Shown here in pieces: positions 43,589 through 51,850 of a DNA stretch of 64,000 nucleotides. The stretch is taken from the IMG/VR virus record IMGVR_UViG_3300049728_000159, positions 123,059 to 187,058 of that record. One strand, 5' to 3'. The notes under the pieces were generated by a model that was not told the origin of the DNA, did not search any database, and worked only from the letters and a program-made list of their open reading frames with translations. The translations under genes were made by a program, and so were the position numbers. How positions within the stretch are numbered: position 1 is the first letter of the stretch; every line of letters begins with the position of its first letter. The DNA is from a virus.

Positions 43589-43906
43589 ATGGCAAAACTT
43601 CCGATGGAAGGGCCGGAGCAGATCGTCGCTGCCGTGCAAACTGCGCTGGGACTTACCGAGAAGAAGGAAGCTGAGAAGATTACCAAGGCAGTCTTCGACA
43701 GCGTCTACCAGATCGTGAGTTCACATATTGACCAAGATGGCTACACCCTTCGCGTTCCGAGTCTCGGAAAGCTGATCGTGAAGCACAACTTGGGCAAGCT
43801 CCGCAAGAACCCATTCCGCAACGGTGAACTTACTCAGACCAGCACCAAGCGCAAGGTGAAGTTCACCACGCTGGGTGACCTGCGTAAGCTGGAAGTAGTC
43901 AAGTAG
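43589..43906 (+). CDS. HU/IHF-like DNA-binding protein
   Basis: A 105-residue protein from the ATG at 43589 (MAKLPMEGPEQIVAAV; AAAGGTGA upstream). The order of elements is that of HU: two N-terminal helices (AEKITKAVFDSVYQIVSSHI), a TLRVPSLGKLIVKHNL strand pair at the saddle, a basic arm (KLRKNPFRNGE), a KRKVKFTTLGDL strand and a short C-terminal helix. The arm carries NPFRNGE where host HUs have NPRTGE. It likely bends or packages the phage DNA and assists replication or recombination. Confidence 0.75.
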   Translation: MAKLPMEGPEQIVAAVQTALGLTEKKEAEKITKAVFDSVYQIVSSHIDQDGYTLRVPSLGKLIVKHNLGKLRKNPFRNGELTQTSTKRKVKFTTLGDLRKLEVVK

Positions 43907-43988
43907 TTATCTGCCGGCTAGAGCCTAGTAACAGTATTAAATACCCAGCGTCTACGACGCAATCCAAACTAACACTGGAGATAACAAC

Positions 43989-44861
43989 GTGGCAAAATTC
44001 ACTGAAATTGACGACGAACTCGACGCTGCTGTAACCGCAAAGAAGACGACTGAACCGGAAGTCAAGAAGGCTGAAGAGCCTGAAACCAAGAAGACCGCAG
44101 AGCCTGAGAAGAAGACGACTGCTGCCTCAGGAGCAGACGAAGGTGATGACGACGAGCCTGTAATCAAGGGCAAGAAGTCCGCCGCCGCCGCGACTGATGA
44201 CAGCATCGCTGATGAACTGGAATGGGGAGATGAAAAGACCATGTCCCGTTCTGGTGGCCTGGATCGCCTCCGTCCTGAGAAGGGCAAGGCTGTCCGCTTC
44301 GCCATCATCCCCTGGCTCAAGCCTCTGAGAGCACTCACTCATTTCATCGACAAGAAGGGCACGTTCCGTTGCCTGGCGACTGAAGATGAACCTGGCCTCT
44401 GCTGCAAGAAGTTGGCAGAAGACGGTCAGTTGACGATTGCTGCTCTGGTACTTCACTACACCAATGCTCCTTCCAAGGATGGCAAGTATCGCAAGGATGA
44501 ACACGGTAGAGTTCCTCCCATTGAATGGGCAATTGAATACGTTCAGCTGGGACAGACCAACTACCGCGACATCAGCGAACTGGCTCCCGAAGGTAAGGTT
44601 GTGACTGACCTCGATATCGTGATGACCCACAAGGACAGCGGTATCGGATACAAGTTCGTCATGGCCACCGACAACGCTCGCTGGCGCCAGAACGAAGCAC
44701 TCGTCGCCGAAGTCAAGGAGGCTTGTGCCAAGTTCATGGACCGCAAGAAGTTGAATTCCAAGCTGGGCAAGAAGGTATCACTGGCAGAGATGAAGATCGT
44801 TCTTCAGTCTCTGGTGGCCGGTGCCGAAGACCAGTCCCTGGATGACGTGGAAGAGCTCTAA
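43989..44861 (+). CDS. Probable single-stranded DNA-binding protein (gp32-like)
   Basis: A 290-residue protein with a GTG start (GGAGATAACAAC upstream). The N-terminal 80 residues are a Lys/Glu/Pro/Ala-rich linker (KKTTEPEVKKAEEPETKK). The core begins with GKAVRFAIIPWLKPLRALTHF and has FRCLATEDEPGLCCKKL, then a VQLGQTNYRD strand. A KAVRF-type entry and a Cys cluster (C-x11-CC) resemble T4 gp32-type phage SSBs, which bind zinc there. A short acidic end (DQSLDDVEEL) fits with the acidic tails of SSBs. It sits between HU-like and exonuclease genes upstream of RecA/UvsX, which fits a recombination operon. Confidence 0.5.
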   Translation: MAKFTEIDDELDAAVTAKKTTEPEVKKAEEPETKKTAEPEKKTTAASGADEGDDDEPVIKGKKSAAAATDDSIADELEWGDEKTMSRSGGLDRLRPEKGKAVRFAIIPWLKPLRALTHFIDKKGTFRCLATEDEPGLCCKKLAEDGQLTIAALVLHYTNAPSKDGKYRKDEHGRVPPIEWAIEYVQLGQTNYRDISELAPEGKVVTDLDIVMTHKDSGIGYKFVMATDNARWRQNEALVAEVKEACAKFMDRKKLNSKLGKKVSLAEMKIVLQSLVAGAEDQSLDDVEEL

Positions 44862-44864
44862 CCA

Positions 44865-44904
44865 AGAGGAGAAAAGGGAGGGGGCAACCCCTCCTATTCT
44901 CTTT
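44865..44904 (+). terminator. Hairpin between the SSB-like and exonuclease genes
   Basis: GGAGGGG, loop GCAA, CCCCTCC gives seven perfect pairs extended by weaker A-T pairs, then TATTCTCTTTG. It may end part of the transcripts of the SSB-like gene. Confidence 0.5.
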
Positions 44905-44923
44905 GATTCACTGAGGCAAGTGA

Positions 44924-45667
44924 TTGATCATTCTCGGATTAGATTTCGAAACCTCAGGAATGGAGCCTGAACTTCACTCCATCACTGAAGTTGGCGCAGT
45001 TCTTTGGAGTACTGAACTACATGCTCCTCTCAAATCCATAGGGTATCTGGTCAATCCTATCAACCCTGTCTGGGACGAGGCCTGTCAGAACATCACAGGC
45101 ATCACGCCACAACTGTGTGAACAGCAGGGATACACATCTGAAAATGGACTGAAGCAACTCCTTCGCTGGTACAATCAGGCAGAGGCAGTTTGTGCACATA
45201 ACGGCAACAGATTTGACAAGTTCTTCCTCAACAAGTGGTGCAAGAAGCACGACCTTGAGATCGAAGACAAGGTCTGGATCGATACCATGACCGATCTCAA
45301 GATGCCTCGCAAGGCGGCCAAGAAGCTGACCTACATGGCAGCCGAACATGGATTCCTCAATCCGTTCCCACACAGAGCTCTGTTCGATGTCATGACGATG
45401 CTCGTGATCCTTGATCGTTATCCGTTGGATGAGGTCATGAGAATGGCTCGCTCTCCGATGCTGACGATCGAGGCCATTGTGTCCTACGAAAACCGGGAAC
45501 TGGCCAAGACCGGCGGATTCTACTGGAAGAGCGAAGGCAAGAAGTGGCTCAAGGACATCAAGGAGTGTGAACTGGAAGAAGAGCAGCAGGAGGCACTCAA
45601 GTTGGGATTCACTGCCCAGCCGTTTCCTCTGGTCAAGCCATTCACACCGAACAGGGAGCAGCAATGA
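44924..45667 (+). CDS. DnaQ-like 3'-5' exonuclease
   Basis: A 247-residue protein with a TTG start (GAGG upstream). ExoI is GLDFETSGM (Asp7, Glu9), ExoII is CAHNGNRFDKFFL, and ExoIII is HRALFDVMTM. All three carry the metal-binding acidic residues of the DnaQ/DEDDh family. It degrades DNA (or RNA) from 3' ends and may proofread or process recombination ends. The C-terminal 80 residues are a separate charged region. The stop overlaps the next start (ATGA). Confidence 0.85.
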   Translation: MIILGLDFETSGMEPELHSITEVGAVLWSTELHAPLKSIGYLVNPINPVWDEACQNITGITPQLCEQQGYTSENGLKQLLRWYNQAEAVCAHNGNRFDKFFLNKWCKKHDLEIEDKVWIDTMTDLKMPRKAAKKLTYMAAEHGFLNPFPHRALFDVMTMLVILDRYPLDEVMRMARSPMLTIEAIVSYENRELAKTGGFYWKSEGKKWLKDIKECELEEEQQEALKLGFTAQPFPLVKPFTPNREQQ

Positions 45668-46185
45668 AGAAGGTCTATCTAGGAATTGATCCCGGGCAAA
45701 CTGGAGCCATAGCTTGCATCACGGTGGTGGACAGTGCTGTAACCTCCGTGGAATTCTATGACCCTGCCATGTTCCAGGTGAAGAGCGGAACCAAGAACAA
45801 ATCCGAGTACAACGAAATCGACATGGCAAGGGCATTGAAAGCCTTTGCAGACTCCGCAGATGAGGCCACCTGCGTATTAGAGAAGGTGTCGGCGATGCCT
45901 GGTCAGGGTGTCACTTCCATGTTCAACTTTGGCATGGGATTTGGCCTGTGGAGAGGCATGCTTTCGGCTTATCACATTCCGTATTCTCTCGTGCATCCGG
46001 CCACTTGGAAGGTCAAGATCATGAAGGATATGCCCAAGGAGAAAGAAGCTGCTGTACAGAGAGCAGTCCAACTTTATCCGGACAGTGCCAGTGAACTATG
46101 CCATGAGTATCGTGGCAGAACTATCGGGCATCTAGGAAGGGCTGATGCGCTTCTGCTTGCACACTATGCTCTGACAAACCAGTAA
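45664..46185 (+). CDS. RuvC-like Holliday junction resolvase
   Basis: A 173-residue protein. GIDPGQTGAIAC carries the first Asp, VLEKVSAMPGQG the Glu, and the C-terminal HLGRADALLLAHYA the last Asp, in the order of the RuvC/RNase H-like fold. Length matches RuvC. It would cut branched DNA formed by RecA/UvsX-driven recombination before packaging. The gene is placed between the exonuclease and RecA-like genes, with the recA-like ATG 12 bp downstream. Confidence 0.85.
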   Translation: MKKVYLGIDPGQTGAIACITVVDSAVTSVEFYDPAMFQVKSGTKNKSEYNEIDMARALKAFADSADEATCVLEKVSAMPGQGVTSMFNFGMGFGLWRGMLSAYHIPYSLVHPATWKVKIMKDMPKEKEAAVQRAVQLYPDSASELCHEYRGRTIGHLGRADALLLAHYALTNQ

Positions 46186-46197
46186 ACCGAGGAGATT

Positions 46198-47478
46198 ATG
46201 GCCGCGCCAACCGTCAAGAAATCTGCAGGAAGCAGCATCAACACCCGCGTCTTCACCATTCAGGATCGTCGTGAACAGTTCCTCAAGTATAAGGCCCAGT
46301 CCAAGGGAGACTGGCGTGTCCTTGAAGAGAACGTCGACGAGACCTTCGTTCCGTTCGGCTTCCTGACTATGGACCAGGTCTTGGGCTGGAGAGGGGTTTG
46401 TCATGGTGGTCGTGTAATTCACATCCACGGTAATGAAGGAGCCGGCAAGTCGACTCTCACTCTGGGGATCATTGCCAACTACCAACGTCAGACCGGCGAG
46501 CCTGCTGCAGCGTTCGACTTCGAGCGCACCACCAACAGCAAGTATGCCAGGGTCATGGGCATTGACGAGAGCATGGTCTTCATCAAGAAGCCTGACAGCA
46601 TCGAGCAGAGTGCCAAGGATGTCATCGACCTGATGAATGCCGGCTGCCGCTTCTTCGTGTTTGACTCCATTCCTCGCATGAAGTCCAAGGTCGACGAAAA
46701 GGACATTCAGTCGGGTGCCGCATTCAAGGCAACCGTGGGTAAACACGCCAAGGCCATTCAAGACTTCTACGACGTTCTTCTGCCTCACGCTGCTGAGCAT
46801 GATTGCATCTTCATCATGATCAACCAGCAGAGAGCACGCATCGAGGACGGAAACGACGCCAAGTGGGCACAGAAGTACCCATCATTCACCAACCTCCCCT
46901 ACACTCTTCCCGGCGGAATGGCGAATCGCTACAACACGTCCTACATGCTGGAACTGAAGACCGTGAAGGCATTCCGAGCCGGTGGATTCGCTGACGATCC
47001 GTTCATCATCGAGCCAGGTGACAATAAGGGACCCTTTGCTGTCACTCAGATTCGTGCTCGCTCATTGAAGAACAAGGTGACCGGTGGAGGTTTCCGCGAG
47101 GGAACTCTCTGGCTCAGAACTGGTCTTGGAGTGGACGAGAACATCTCTGTTCGCCAGCTGGGACGTCGCTACAAGTTCATCGACTACATCGGTCGCACCT
47201 ACTTCGTCGGCAAGAACCCTGACGAGGCCATCATCAAGTATGCATCCAAGGACGCGGCGATCCAGGATCTGGTCATCAATCAGAATCCGGAGATTCTGGG
47301 TGAACTTCGCAAGCTCTTGGTGAACACAGTCGACTCCACCGAGTTCGAGTGTGAGGTTGATTCTGCCCTGGCTACCTATGTCAAGGGTGAGGAAGCAGCC
47401 TTCGATGATGACGAGGTCTTCGTCAACAAGAAGTTTGAAGTTGAAGATGTCAAGGATGGGGATGTAGAGACCTTCTGA
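46198..47478 (+). CDS. RecA/UvsX-like recombinase
   Basis: A 426-residue protein. Walker A is GNEGAGKST (78-86) and Walker B is FFVFDS (152-157). MINQQRARI follows the Walker B region and LPGGMANRYNTSYMLELK matches the DNA-binding L2 area. A C-terminal acidic tail (EEAAFDDDEVFVNKKFEVED) closes the protein. It forms filaments on ssDNA and catalyses strand exchange for repair and recombination-dependent replication. It is between the RuvC-like and SbcC-like genes; its TGA overlaps the next ATG (TGATG). It is close to RecA in order but the core is more divergent, as in phage UvsX proteins. Confidence 0.85.
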   Translation: MAAPTVKKSAGSSINTRVFTIQDRREQFLKYKAQSKGDWRVLEENVDETFVPFGFLTMDQVLGWRGVCHGGRVIHIHGNEGAGKSTLTLGIIANYQRQTGEPAAAFDFERTTNSKYARVMGIDESMVFIKKPDSIEQSAKDVIDLMNAGCRFFVFDSIPRMKSKVDEKDIQSGAAFKATVGKHAKAIQDFYDVLLPHAAEHDCIFIMINQQRARIEDGNDAKWAQKYPSFTNLPYTLPGGMANRYNTSYMLELKTVKAFRAGGFADDPFIIEPGDNKGPFAVTQIRARSLKNKVTGGGFREGTLWLRTGLGVDENISVRQLGRRYKFIDYIGRTYFVGKNPDEAIIKYASKDAAIQDLVINQNPEILGELRKLLVNTVDSTEFECEVDSALATYVKGEEAAFDDDEVFVNKKFEVEDVKDGDVETF

Positions 47479-48683
47479 TGAAACTGTCTGCCAAGAACTT
47501 CCAACCATGGGAAGAGTTTTCACTGGCCCTGGGAAAACTGACCGTCCTGGTTGGCGACAGTGACACCGGCAAGAGTGCTGCTGTTCGTGCTCTGCAAGGT
47601 CTAATTCGGAATGAGATCGAAGCAGATCAGATCCGGGTGGGAGAAGAAGATACCGAAGTGACCCTCGAAATTGGGGGTCACAAAATCACTATCAAACGAT
47701 CCGTCGGCGACAGCAACAAGTACCTCATCGATGGCAAGCTCCTCAAGCGTGGAGCACTCGAGATCCCCGATGAAGTCAAAGCTCTGAACATGGGGATCAT
47801 CGAAATCGGTGACACAAAGCTCGACCCCATCTTTTCGAATCAGCACGATTCGAAGTTCATGCTTCAGGATGTTGGGCCAACTCAAATGAACGCCATCCTT
47901 GGGGCCTTCTCGTCGACTGAGAAGCTCGAGATGGGGAAGCGCGAGACTAACACCAGGATTCAACAGAAAGGCTCAGAGGCGAAGTCCATTGCTACTGAGA
48001 TCAATGAGGCGGAGACTCGTAAGCACAAGCTGACCGAGATTCAGACCAATGTCACTCCGATCATGGAAGGTCTGGTTCTGCTAGAGAGCGAAGCCAAGGG
48101 ATTTGAGACCTTGAACTTCTTGTATCAAGAATCCGCTGTAAGTTTGGATAAGTTCAATTCACTTCGCCAACTAATCTCCAACATAACTGCTCCGCCATTG
48201 GACGAGGTCGCCAACTTACAGTCCTTGATAACTTGGCTGGAAAAGAGTGCTATCATCAAGAAGCGCGACACGCTGCTTGGTCAGGCAATTACCCGGTTAT
48301 CGACAGTCAGGGATATGTGGAGCGAGTTACTCGCCTTGTATCGCATGATTGCCCAGTTAGACAGTACAGCAGTCCTACTTAGAAGCAAGAAAGCCTCTGG
48401 AGAGCATATCTCCGATGCTGTAGATAGCGTCATTTCCAACACTGATAACGGGTTGGAAGAAATCAAGGACATCAGAGCCTTGGTTGGGTATCTAAGACAA
48501 GCCGCTTCACTTATGTCCTCAGTGGGTAGTTGTCAGCAGCGCCTGCAGTCAGCAATCAATGTCCTTGAAGAAAACGAAGAGGAAGAAGCTGAACTCAGGA
48601 AAACCATTGAGGAAGAGCGCAGGTTGAAGGATTCAGTCACCTGCCCCAAGTGTGGTGCCAGTTTCTGTATCCACGAGGTCTAG
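47478..48683 (+). CDS. SbcC/Rad50-like ATPase, N-terminal half only
   Basis: A 401-residue protein. The N-terminus (MKLSAKNFQPWEEFSLALG) and the Walker A GDSDTGKSAAVRALQGLIR (26-33 for the loop) match SbcC/Rad50. A Q-loop-like LDPIFSNQHDSKF segment follows, then coiled coil. The protein ends with CPKCGASFCIHEV, a zinc-hook-like CxxC. The C-terminal half with signature motif and Walker B is not encoded here or in the next gene. It may work as a cut-down partner of the SbcD/Mre11-like nuclease at 51.8 kb. An N-terminal half alone is unusual unless the C-half lies elsewhere. Confidence 0.75.
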   Translation: MKLSAKNFQPWEEFSLALGKLTVLVGDSDTGKSAAVRALQGLIRNEIEADQIRVGEEDTEVTLEIGGHKITIKRSVGDSNKYLIDGKLLKRGALEIPDEVKALNMGIIEIGDTKLDPIFSNQHDSKFMLQDVGPTQMNAILGAFSSTEKLEMGKRETNTRIQQKGSEAKSIATEINEAETRKHKLTEIQTNVTPIMEGLVLLESEAKGFETLNFLYQESAVSLDKFNSLRQLISNITAPPLDEVANLQSLITWLEKSAIIKKRDTLLGQAITRLSTVRDMWSELLALYRMIAQLDSTAVLLRSKKASGEHISDAVDSVISNTDNGLEEIKDIRALVGYLRQAASLMSSVGSCQQRLQSAINVLEENEEEEAELRKTIEEERRLKDSVTCPKCGASFCIHEV

Positions 48684-48684
48684 A

Positions 48685-48969
48685 ATGCCCGATACCCAAA
48701 CTCTCCTGCGCGATGTCCAAAACCGACAGAAGGTCCTACTTGGCAAGAAGGATCAACTGATTCGCGAGGCCGGAATCGAAGAGCAGAAACTCTCCGAAGC
48801 TCTGAACAAGTTGCGCGAATACGGCGTGGCCGATCCCGAAGACATGAGTGCCGACGAGATGCAGGCCAAGGCCACTGAGCTCGAACAGTCGCTGGCTGCC
48901 AAGCTGGTCGAAATCACCGAGGAAATCTCCAAAGGAGAAGCTCTCCTAAGAGAGTATGAGGGAGTATGA
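48685..48969 (+). CDS. Small coiled-coil protein
   Basis: A 94-residue protein from the ATG at 48685 (MPDTQTLLRDVQNRQ), almost entirely charged heptad-like helix (KKDQLIREAGIEEQKLSEAL, KATELEQSLAAKLVEITEE). It begins one base after the stop of the SbcC-like gene and overlaps the following start by 4 bp. It could supply the returning coiled-coil strand of the split SbcC; no ATPase motifs are present. Confidence 0.6.
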   Translation: MPDTQTLLRDVQNRQKVLLGKKDQLIREAGIEEQKLSEALNKLREYGVADPEDMSADEMQAKATELEQSLAAKLVEITEEISKGEALLREYEGV

Positions 48970-49565
48970 AATTCACTCAAAGATTGTATGTTCCGTTCAA
49001 CTCGTACAAGGTGAGGCTAGAACTTGATCCAGGACATCGCATAGCCTACTATGCCCGGTCCTTTGACTGGATTGATGCTGAACCTCATGAGATCAGCCCA
49101 AATATCCCACAATTTGACGAGCAGTCAGTCGCAGGTATCTTCGATCGCATCGATGAAGTTGCCGAGACGGCTGAATGTGAACGTCGAAAGATGGGTTGTG
49201 TTGTGACTGACCGGAACCTGGCAATTCTCAGCTGGGGAGCCAACGTGAAACCGGAGGGTCTGAAGGGTGACTGCCGGAAGATTGGTTGCATCCCAGCGGT
49301 CACTTGCCGGCTCACTGTTCATGCTGAAGTGTCTGCTTTGACCCAGTTGAGTCTGGAACATCCTGTCAACTCCATACTTCCTAGACAGGAGGGGTTGGTA
49401 CTCTTTAATACAGCCGTTCCGTGTTTGGATTGCTTTAAGTCCATTATTATCAATAATGTGAAGACGGTGATCTATAAAGAAGAGAGAGATCAACCAGAAT
49501 ATGACCGGCCCATCCTTTCCTCTCTGACTCTAAGTGGAAAGATTATACTTATCAAGGTGTCTTAG
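48966..49565 (+). CDS. dCMP deaminase-like enzyme
   Basis: A 199-residue protein. The zinc-binding HAEVSAL (His119, Glu121) and PCLDCFKS (Cys152, Cys155) motifs are those of the cytidine/deoxycytidylate deaminase fold. MGCVVTDRN and LSWGANVKPEG precede them, as in dCMP deaminases. It converts dCMP to dUMP for thymidylate synthesis, in line with the nrdJ and MazG-like genes. The N-terminal 55 residues are an extension. It overlaps the preceding small gene by 4 bp, and a GIY-YIG gene converges on its 3' end. Confidence 0.8.
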   Translation: MKFTQRLYVPFNSYKVRLELDPGHRIAYYARSFDWIDAEPHEISPNIPQFDEQSVAGIFDRIDEVAETAECERRKMGCVVTDRNLAILSWGANVKPEGLKGDCRKIGCIPAVTCRLTVHAEVSALTQLSLEHPVNSILPRQEGLVLFNTAVPCLDCFKSIIINNVKTVIYKEERDQPEYDRPILSSLTLSGKIILIKVS

Positions 49566-50307
49566 CAAACCTTTTCTTTTGGGCAGCAGACATTCTCTGC
49601 CTGGTTTCTTCGCTGAATCCTTGGGTGGCATGAAATTTTCTAACTCCTTCGGCTCTGGATTGACGAACAGTTTCTGAAGGTTTCACTCCTCTTCTTAGAA
49701 TAGACATCTTCTTACGAGTTTCTTCACTTACTCCTTGAGTGTCAAACCGTATTCTCTGAGATGTTAAGGAAGCCACTTGTATCTTCTTTCTCACTTCGTC
49801 TGGATGAATTCTTCCGGTTTGACTTTTTGATTGTTTGATACGAGTCTCCTTAGAAACTCCTTGTTCAGCAAACCGTTTCCTTTGAGCTATGGAAGCCTTG
49901 TTCCTATTGCCTTGGTTTGAATAGTAAGTATGAAGGGACTGCTTGAGTTTCTCTGTACTAGAGGGACTATGTCTAGCTGAATTACCTCCTTCTCGAAGAT
50001 TGTATCCGTTGTCAATGGAATCAAACAGTTTGATGAAATATGTTTCAGCTTCATCCAGAATTTCTATCTTGTTAGGAATAACCATGACAATTCTGAAATC
50101 AAAACTATCTTCTCCATATTTTCTCCATGCATTTAGAAACTTGGTGTTGGTTGTACTTCCACGACGTAAATCACTACGATGTCCCTCCCATCTTCCCAAG
50201 ATCCCCTGTTTTCCGTAACTTTGGCCAATATAGCTCTTCCCGTTTCTGAGATTGAGTATCTGATAAATACCATGAATGATTTCCATGTAAGTGAATCCGG
50301 AAGTCAT
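49552..50307 (-). CDS. GIY-YIG homing endonuclease with NUMOD3 repeats
   Basis: A 251-residue protein read against the surrounding operon (ATG at 50307, or the ATG at 50286, MEIIHGIYQILN). HGIYQI and SYIGQSYG form the GIY-YIG strands, followed by ILGRWEGHRSDL (Arg) and EAETYFIKLF (Glu). Five or more NUMOD-like segments (SKETRIKQSKSQTGR, SEETRKKMSILRRG, SEETRQRMSAAQK) form the DNA-binding tail. Its 3' end overlaps the dCMP deaminase gene by 14 bp. AT-rich, Ile/Lys-heavy codons differ from the neighbours. It probably has its own promoter. Confidence 0.85.
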   Translation of the reverse strand: MTSGFTYMEIIHGIYQILNLRNGKSYIGQSYGKQGILGRWEGHRSDLRRGSTTNTKFLNAWRKYGEDSFDFRIVMVIPNKIEILDEAETYFIKLFDSIDNGYNLREGGNSARHSPSSTEKLKQSLHTYYSNQGNRNKASIAQRKRFAEQGVSKETRIKQSKSQTGRIHPDEVRKKIQVASLTSQRIRFDTQGVSEETRKKMSILRRGVKPSETVRQSRAEGVRKFHATQGFSEETRQRMSAAQKKRFAKTP

Positions 50308-50345
50308 AATGTCTTGACTGTATCAAGATTTGCGAGGTAACAACT

Positions 50346-50648
50346 ATGAAATCGAAATCTAAGCAATCATCTGATCCACAACCACCCTCATCAGGGGAAC
50401 AGATGATGTGTCAACGTCCTATTGCTAACCGTGATCAAGAGTCCTGGGTTATGGCTCGCATTCGCACAGCTAGCAAAATGATTCATGCTCTTCATGAAAT
50501 TGGAATTGTTGGAGCTGAGAGACAAATGGTTGAATTCGGGGAGGCTGCCATCATTGAAGCAGCTGCCGCTGAAATTATCATTACTCTTGGTATGGTTCCT
50601 GAATATGCCAACATCCGCCGCCATTTCAGAAGAATATCTCTTGATTGA
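50346..50648 (+). CDS. Small unknown protein
   Basis: A 100-residue protein (MKSKSKQSSDPQPPSSGE). A polar start is followed by a helical region (ASKMIHALHEIGIVGAERQ, AAIIEAAAAEIIITLGM). No motif is visible. It lies between the GIY-YIG gene (opposite strand) and the next small gene. Confidence 0.5.
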   Translation: MKSKSKQSSDPQPPSSGEQMMCQRPIANRDQESWVMARIRTASKMIHALHEIGIVGAERQMVEFGEAAIIEAAAAEIIITLGMVPEYANIRRHFRRISLD

Positions 50649-50711
50649 CATTACACTGTAGGCCACGTACCAGTGTAGCAGTACACTTTCGTGGCAGGAG
50701 ACACAAACACT

Positions 50712-50987
50712 ATGGAAACCAGCAACCCTAACCCTCAGCTTGGTCATGCAGTAATCTATCATGACCCGGTCGGCACTCCTCATGATGCTCTTGTGACTGC
50801 TGTTTGGAGTCCCACTTGCATCAATGTTGTCTTCGTATCGGGAGATGACACCAAGCAGGATCCGTATGGACGTCAGATCGAAAGATCAACTTCGATTCCT
50901 CACAAGTCCAACTCTCCTGTCCATGGTTTCTACTTTCGGTTCGCTGACGAGGAGCCTAATCCCTACATCAAGCCTCAACAGGTCTAA
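50712..50987 (+). CDS. Small unknown beta-rich protein
   Basis: A 91-residue protein from the ATG at 50712 (METSNPNPQLGHAVIYHD) with CAGGAGA upstream. The body is beta-type (VGTPHDALVTAVWSPTCINV, GFYFRFADEEPNP) and looks like a small SH3-like barrel seen in several phages. No function is known. Confidence 0.55.
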   Translation: METSNPNPQLGHAVIYHDPVGTPHDALVTAVWSPTCINVVFVSGDDTKQDPYGRQIERSTSIPHKSNSPVHGFYFRFADEEPNPYIKPQQV

Positions 50988-51045
50988 CTGACCACCTCAA
51001 CTTGGAACCGACGAGGGACCACAAAGGTTGAGGAAGGACACGAGG

Positions 51046-51210
51046 ATGAAGGTTGTTGTCAATGGGGAAGAGGTTGAGGTAACGCTGGTGCCAGGTGAAC
51101 ATGGATCCAGGCAGTTGAAGACCACCAAGAAGTTTGACAACGAGGAAGAAGCTCTTGCCTTTGCCAAAGCTATGGCAGAGGCAGTCATCAACAAGCTGAG
51201 TATCAACTGA
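51046..51210 (+). CDS. Very small unknown protein
   Basis: A 54-residue protein from the ATG at 51046 (MKVVVNGEEVEVTL) with GAGGAAGGACACGAGG upstream. Two strands are followed by a helix (DNEEEALAFAKAMAEAV). A CCTCAAC...GTTGAGG inverted repeat lies just before it (50995-51034). It is plausible because of the strong ribosome site and compact fold pattern. Confidence 0.55.
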   Translation: MKVVVNGEEVEVTLVPGEHGSRQLKTTKKFDNEEEALAFAKAMAEAVINKLSIN

Positions 51211-51850
51211 ATTTCTTTCTTCCGAGCTGCCAACCTTGGAGTATCAAATTGTCGATTTCATCCGGGCTAACTGATATCGGATGATGGTCATAACGACTCA
51301 TCCATCGTTTACCAAAACGATGATTCTTTACTCCTTGTTGAGATTCTCCAATCTTAGCTTTCCAACTTTCGCTTTTGGTCTTTCCTTTCTTAATTTCAGA
51401 CCAGCGTTGTCGCAATTCTACAGGCTTGACTTCTCTATGCTTCCCAATGTGAGAATTGGCTATTCGTTTTCTGGTGATCTCGGAACAAACATGTCCTCTT
51501 CTTTTCTCACTGAGATGTCTTCTTTGGTCCTCTGTCCATCTATATCCAAGACAACTGTGAGCATAGCGAAGGATGTTGAATCCGTGTTCTCTCTCGAAGG
51601 AATGGTAGTATTGAATCCAGTAGTTTTCACGTTCCAAGAGATGAGGAACTGGTACCTCTTCAATCATGGAAAAGACAAAGGCAGATTCTCCATACTTGTT
51701 CCAGGATCTCTGTAAGTGAGGATTAGGATGAGTTCCTTTCTTGAGTTCGTAGCGATGAACTTGCATGCGAGCTTGCACATTGTAGGAACTTCCAACATAG
51801 GTGTTTTCATTCCTTGTGTTAACGATACGGTACACACCAGATAGGACCAT
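51203..51850 (-). CDS. GIY-YIG homing endonuclease
   Basis: A 215-residue protein (MVLSGVYRIVNTRNENTYVG). GVYRI/TYVGSS strands, the Arg of VQARMQVHRYEL and the Glu of LLERENYWIQYY are present, then FNILRYAHS. NUMOD3-like modules (TRKRIANSHIGKH, ESWKAKIGESQQG, NHRFGKRW) follow. Its ATG region overlaps the start of the oppositely directed SbcD/Mre11 gene by 2 bp, and its 3' end overlaps the 54-residue gene. It is AT-rich. Confidence 0.85.
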   Translation of the reverse strand: MVLSGVYRIVNTRNENTYVGSSYNVQARMQVHRYELKKGTHPNPHLQRSWNKYGESAFVFSMIEEVPVPHLLERENYWIQYYHSFEREHGFNILRYAHSCLGYRWTEDQRRHLSEKRRGHVCSEITRKRIANSHIGKHREVKPVELRQRWSEIKKGKTKSESWKAKIGESQQGVKNHRFGKRWMSRYDHHPISVSPDEIDNLILQGWQLGRKKFS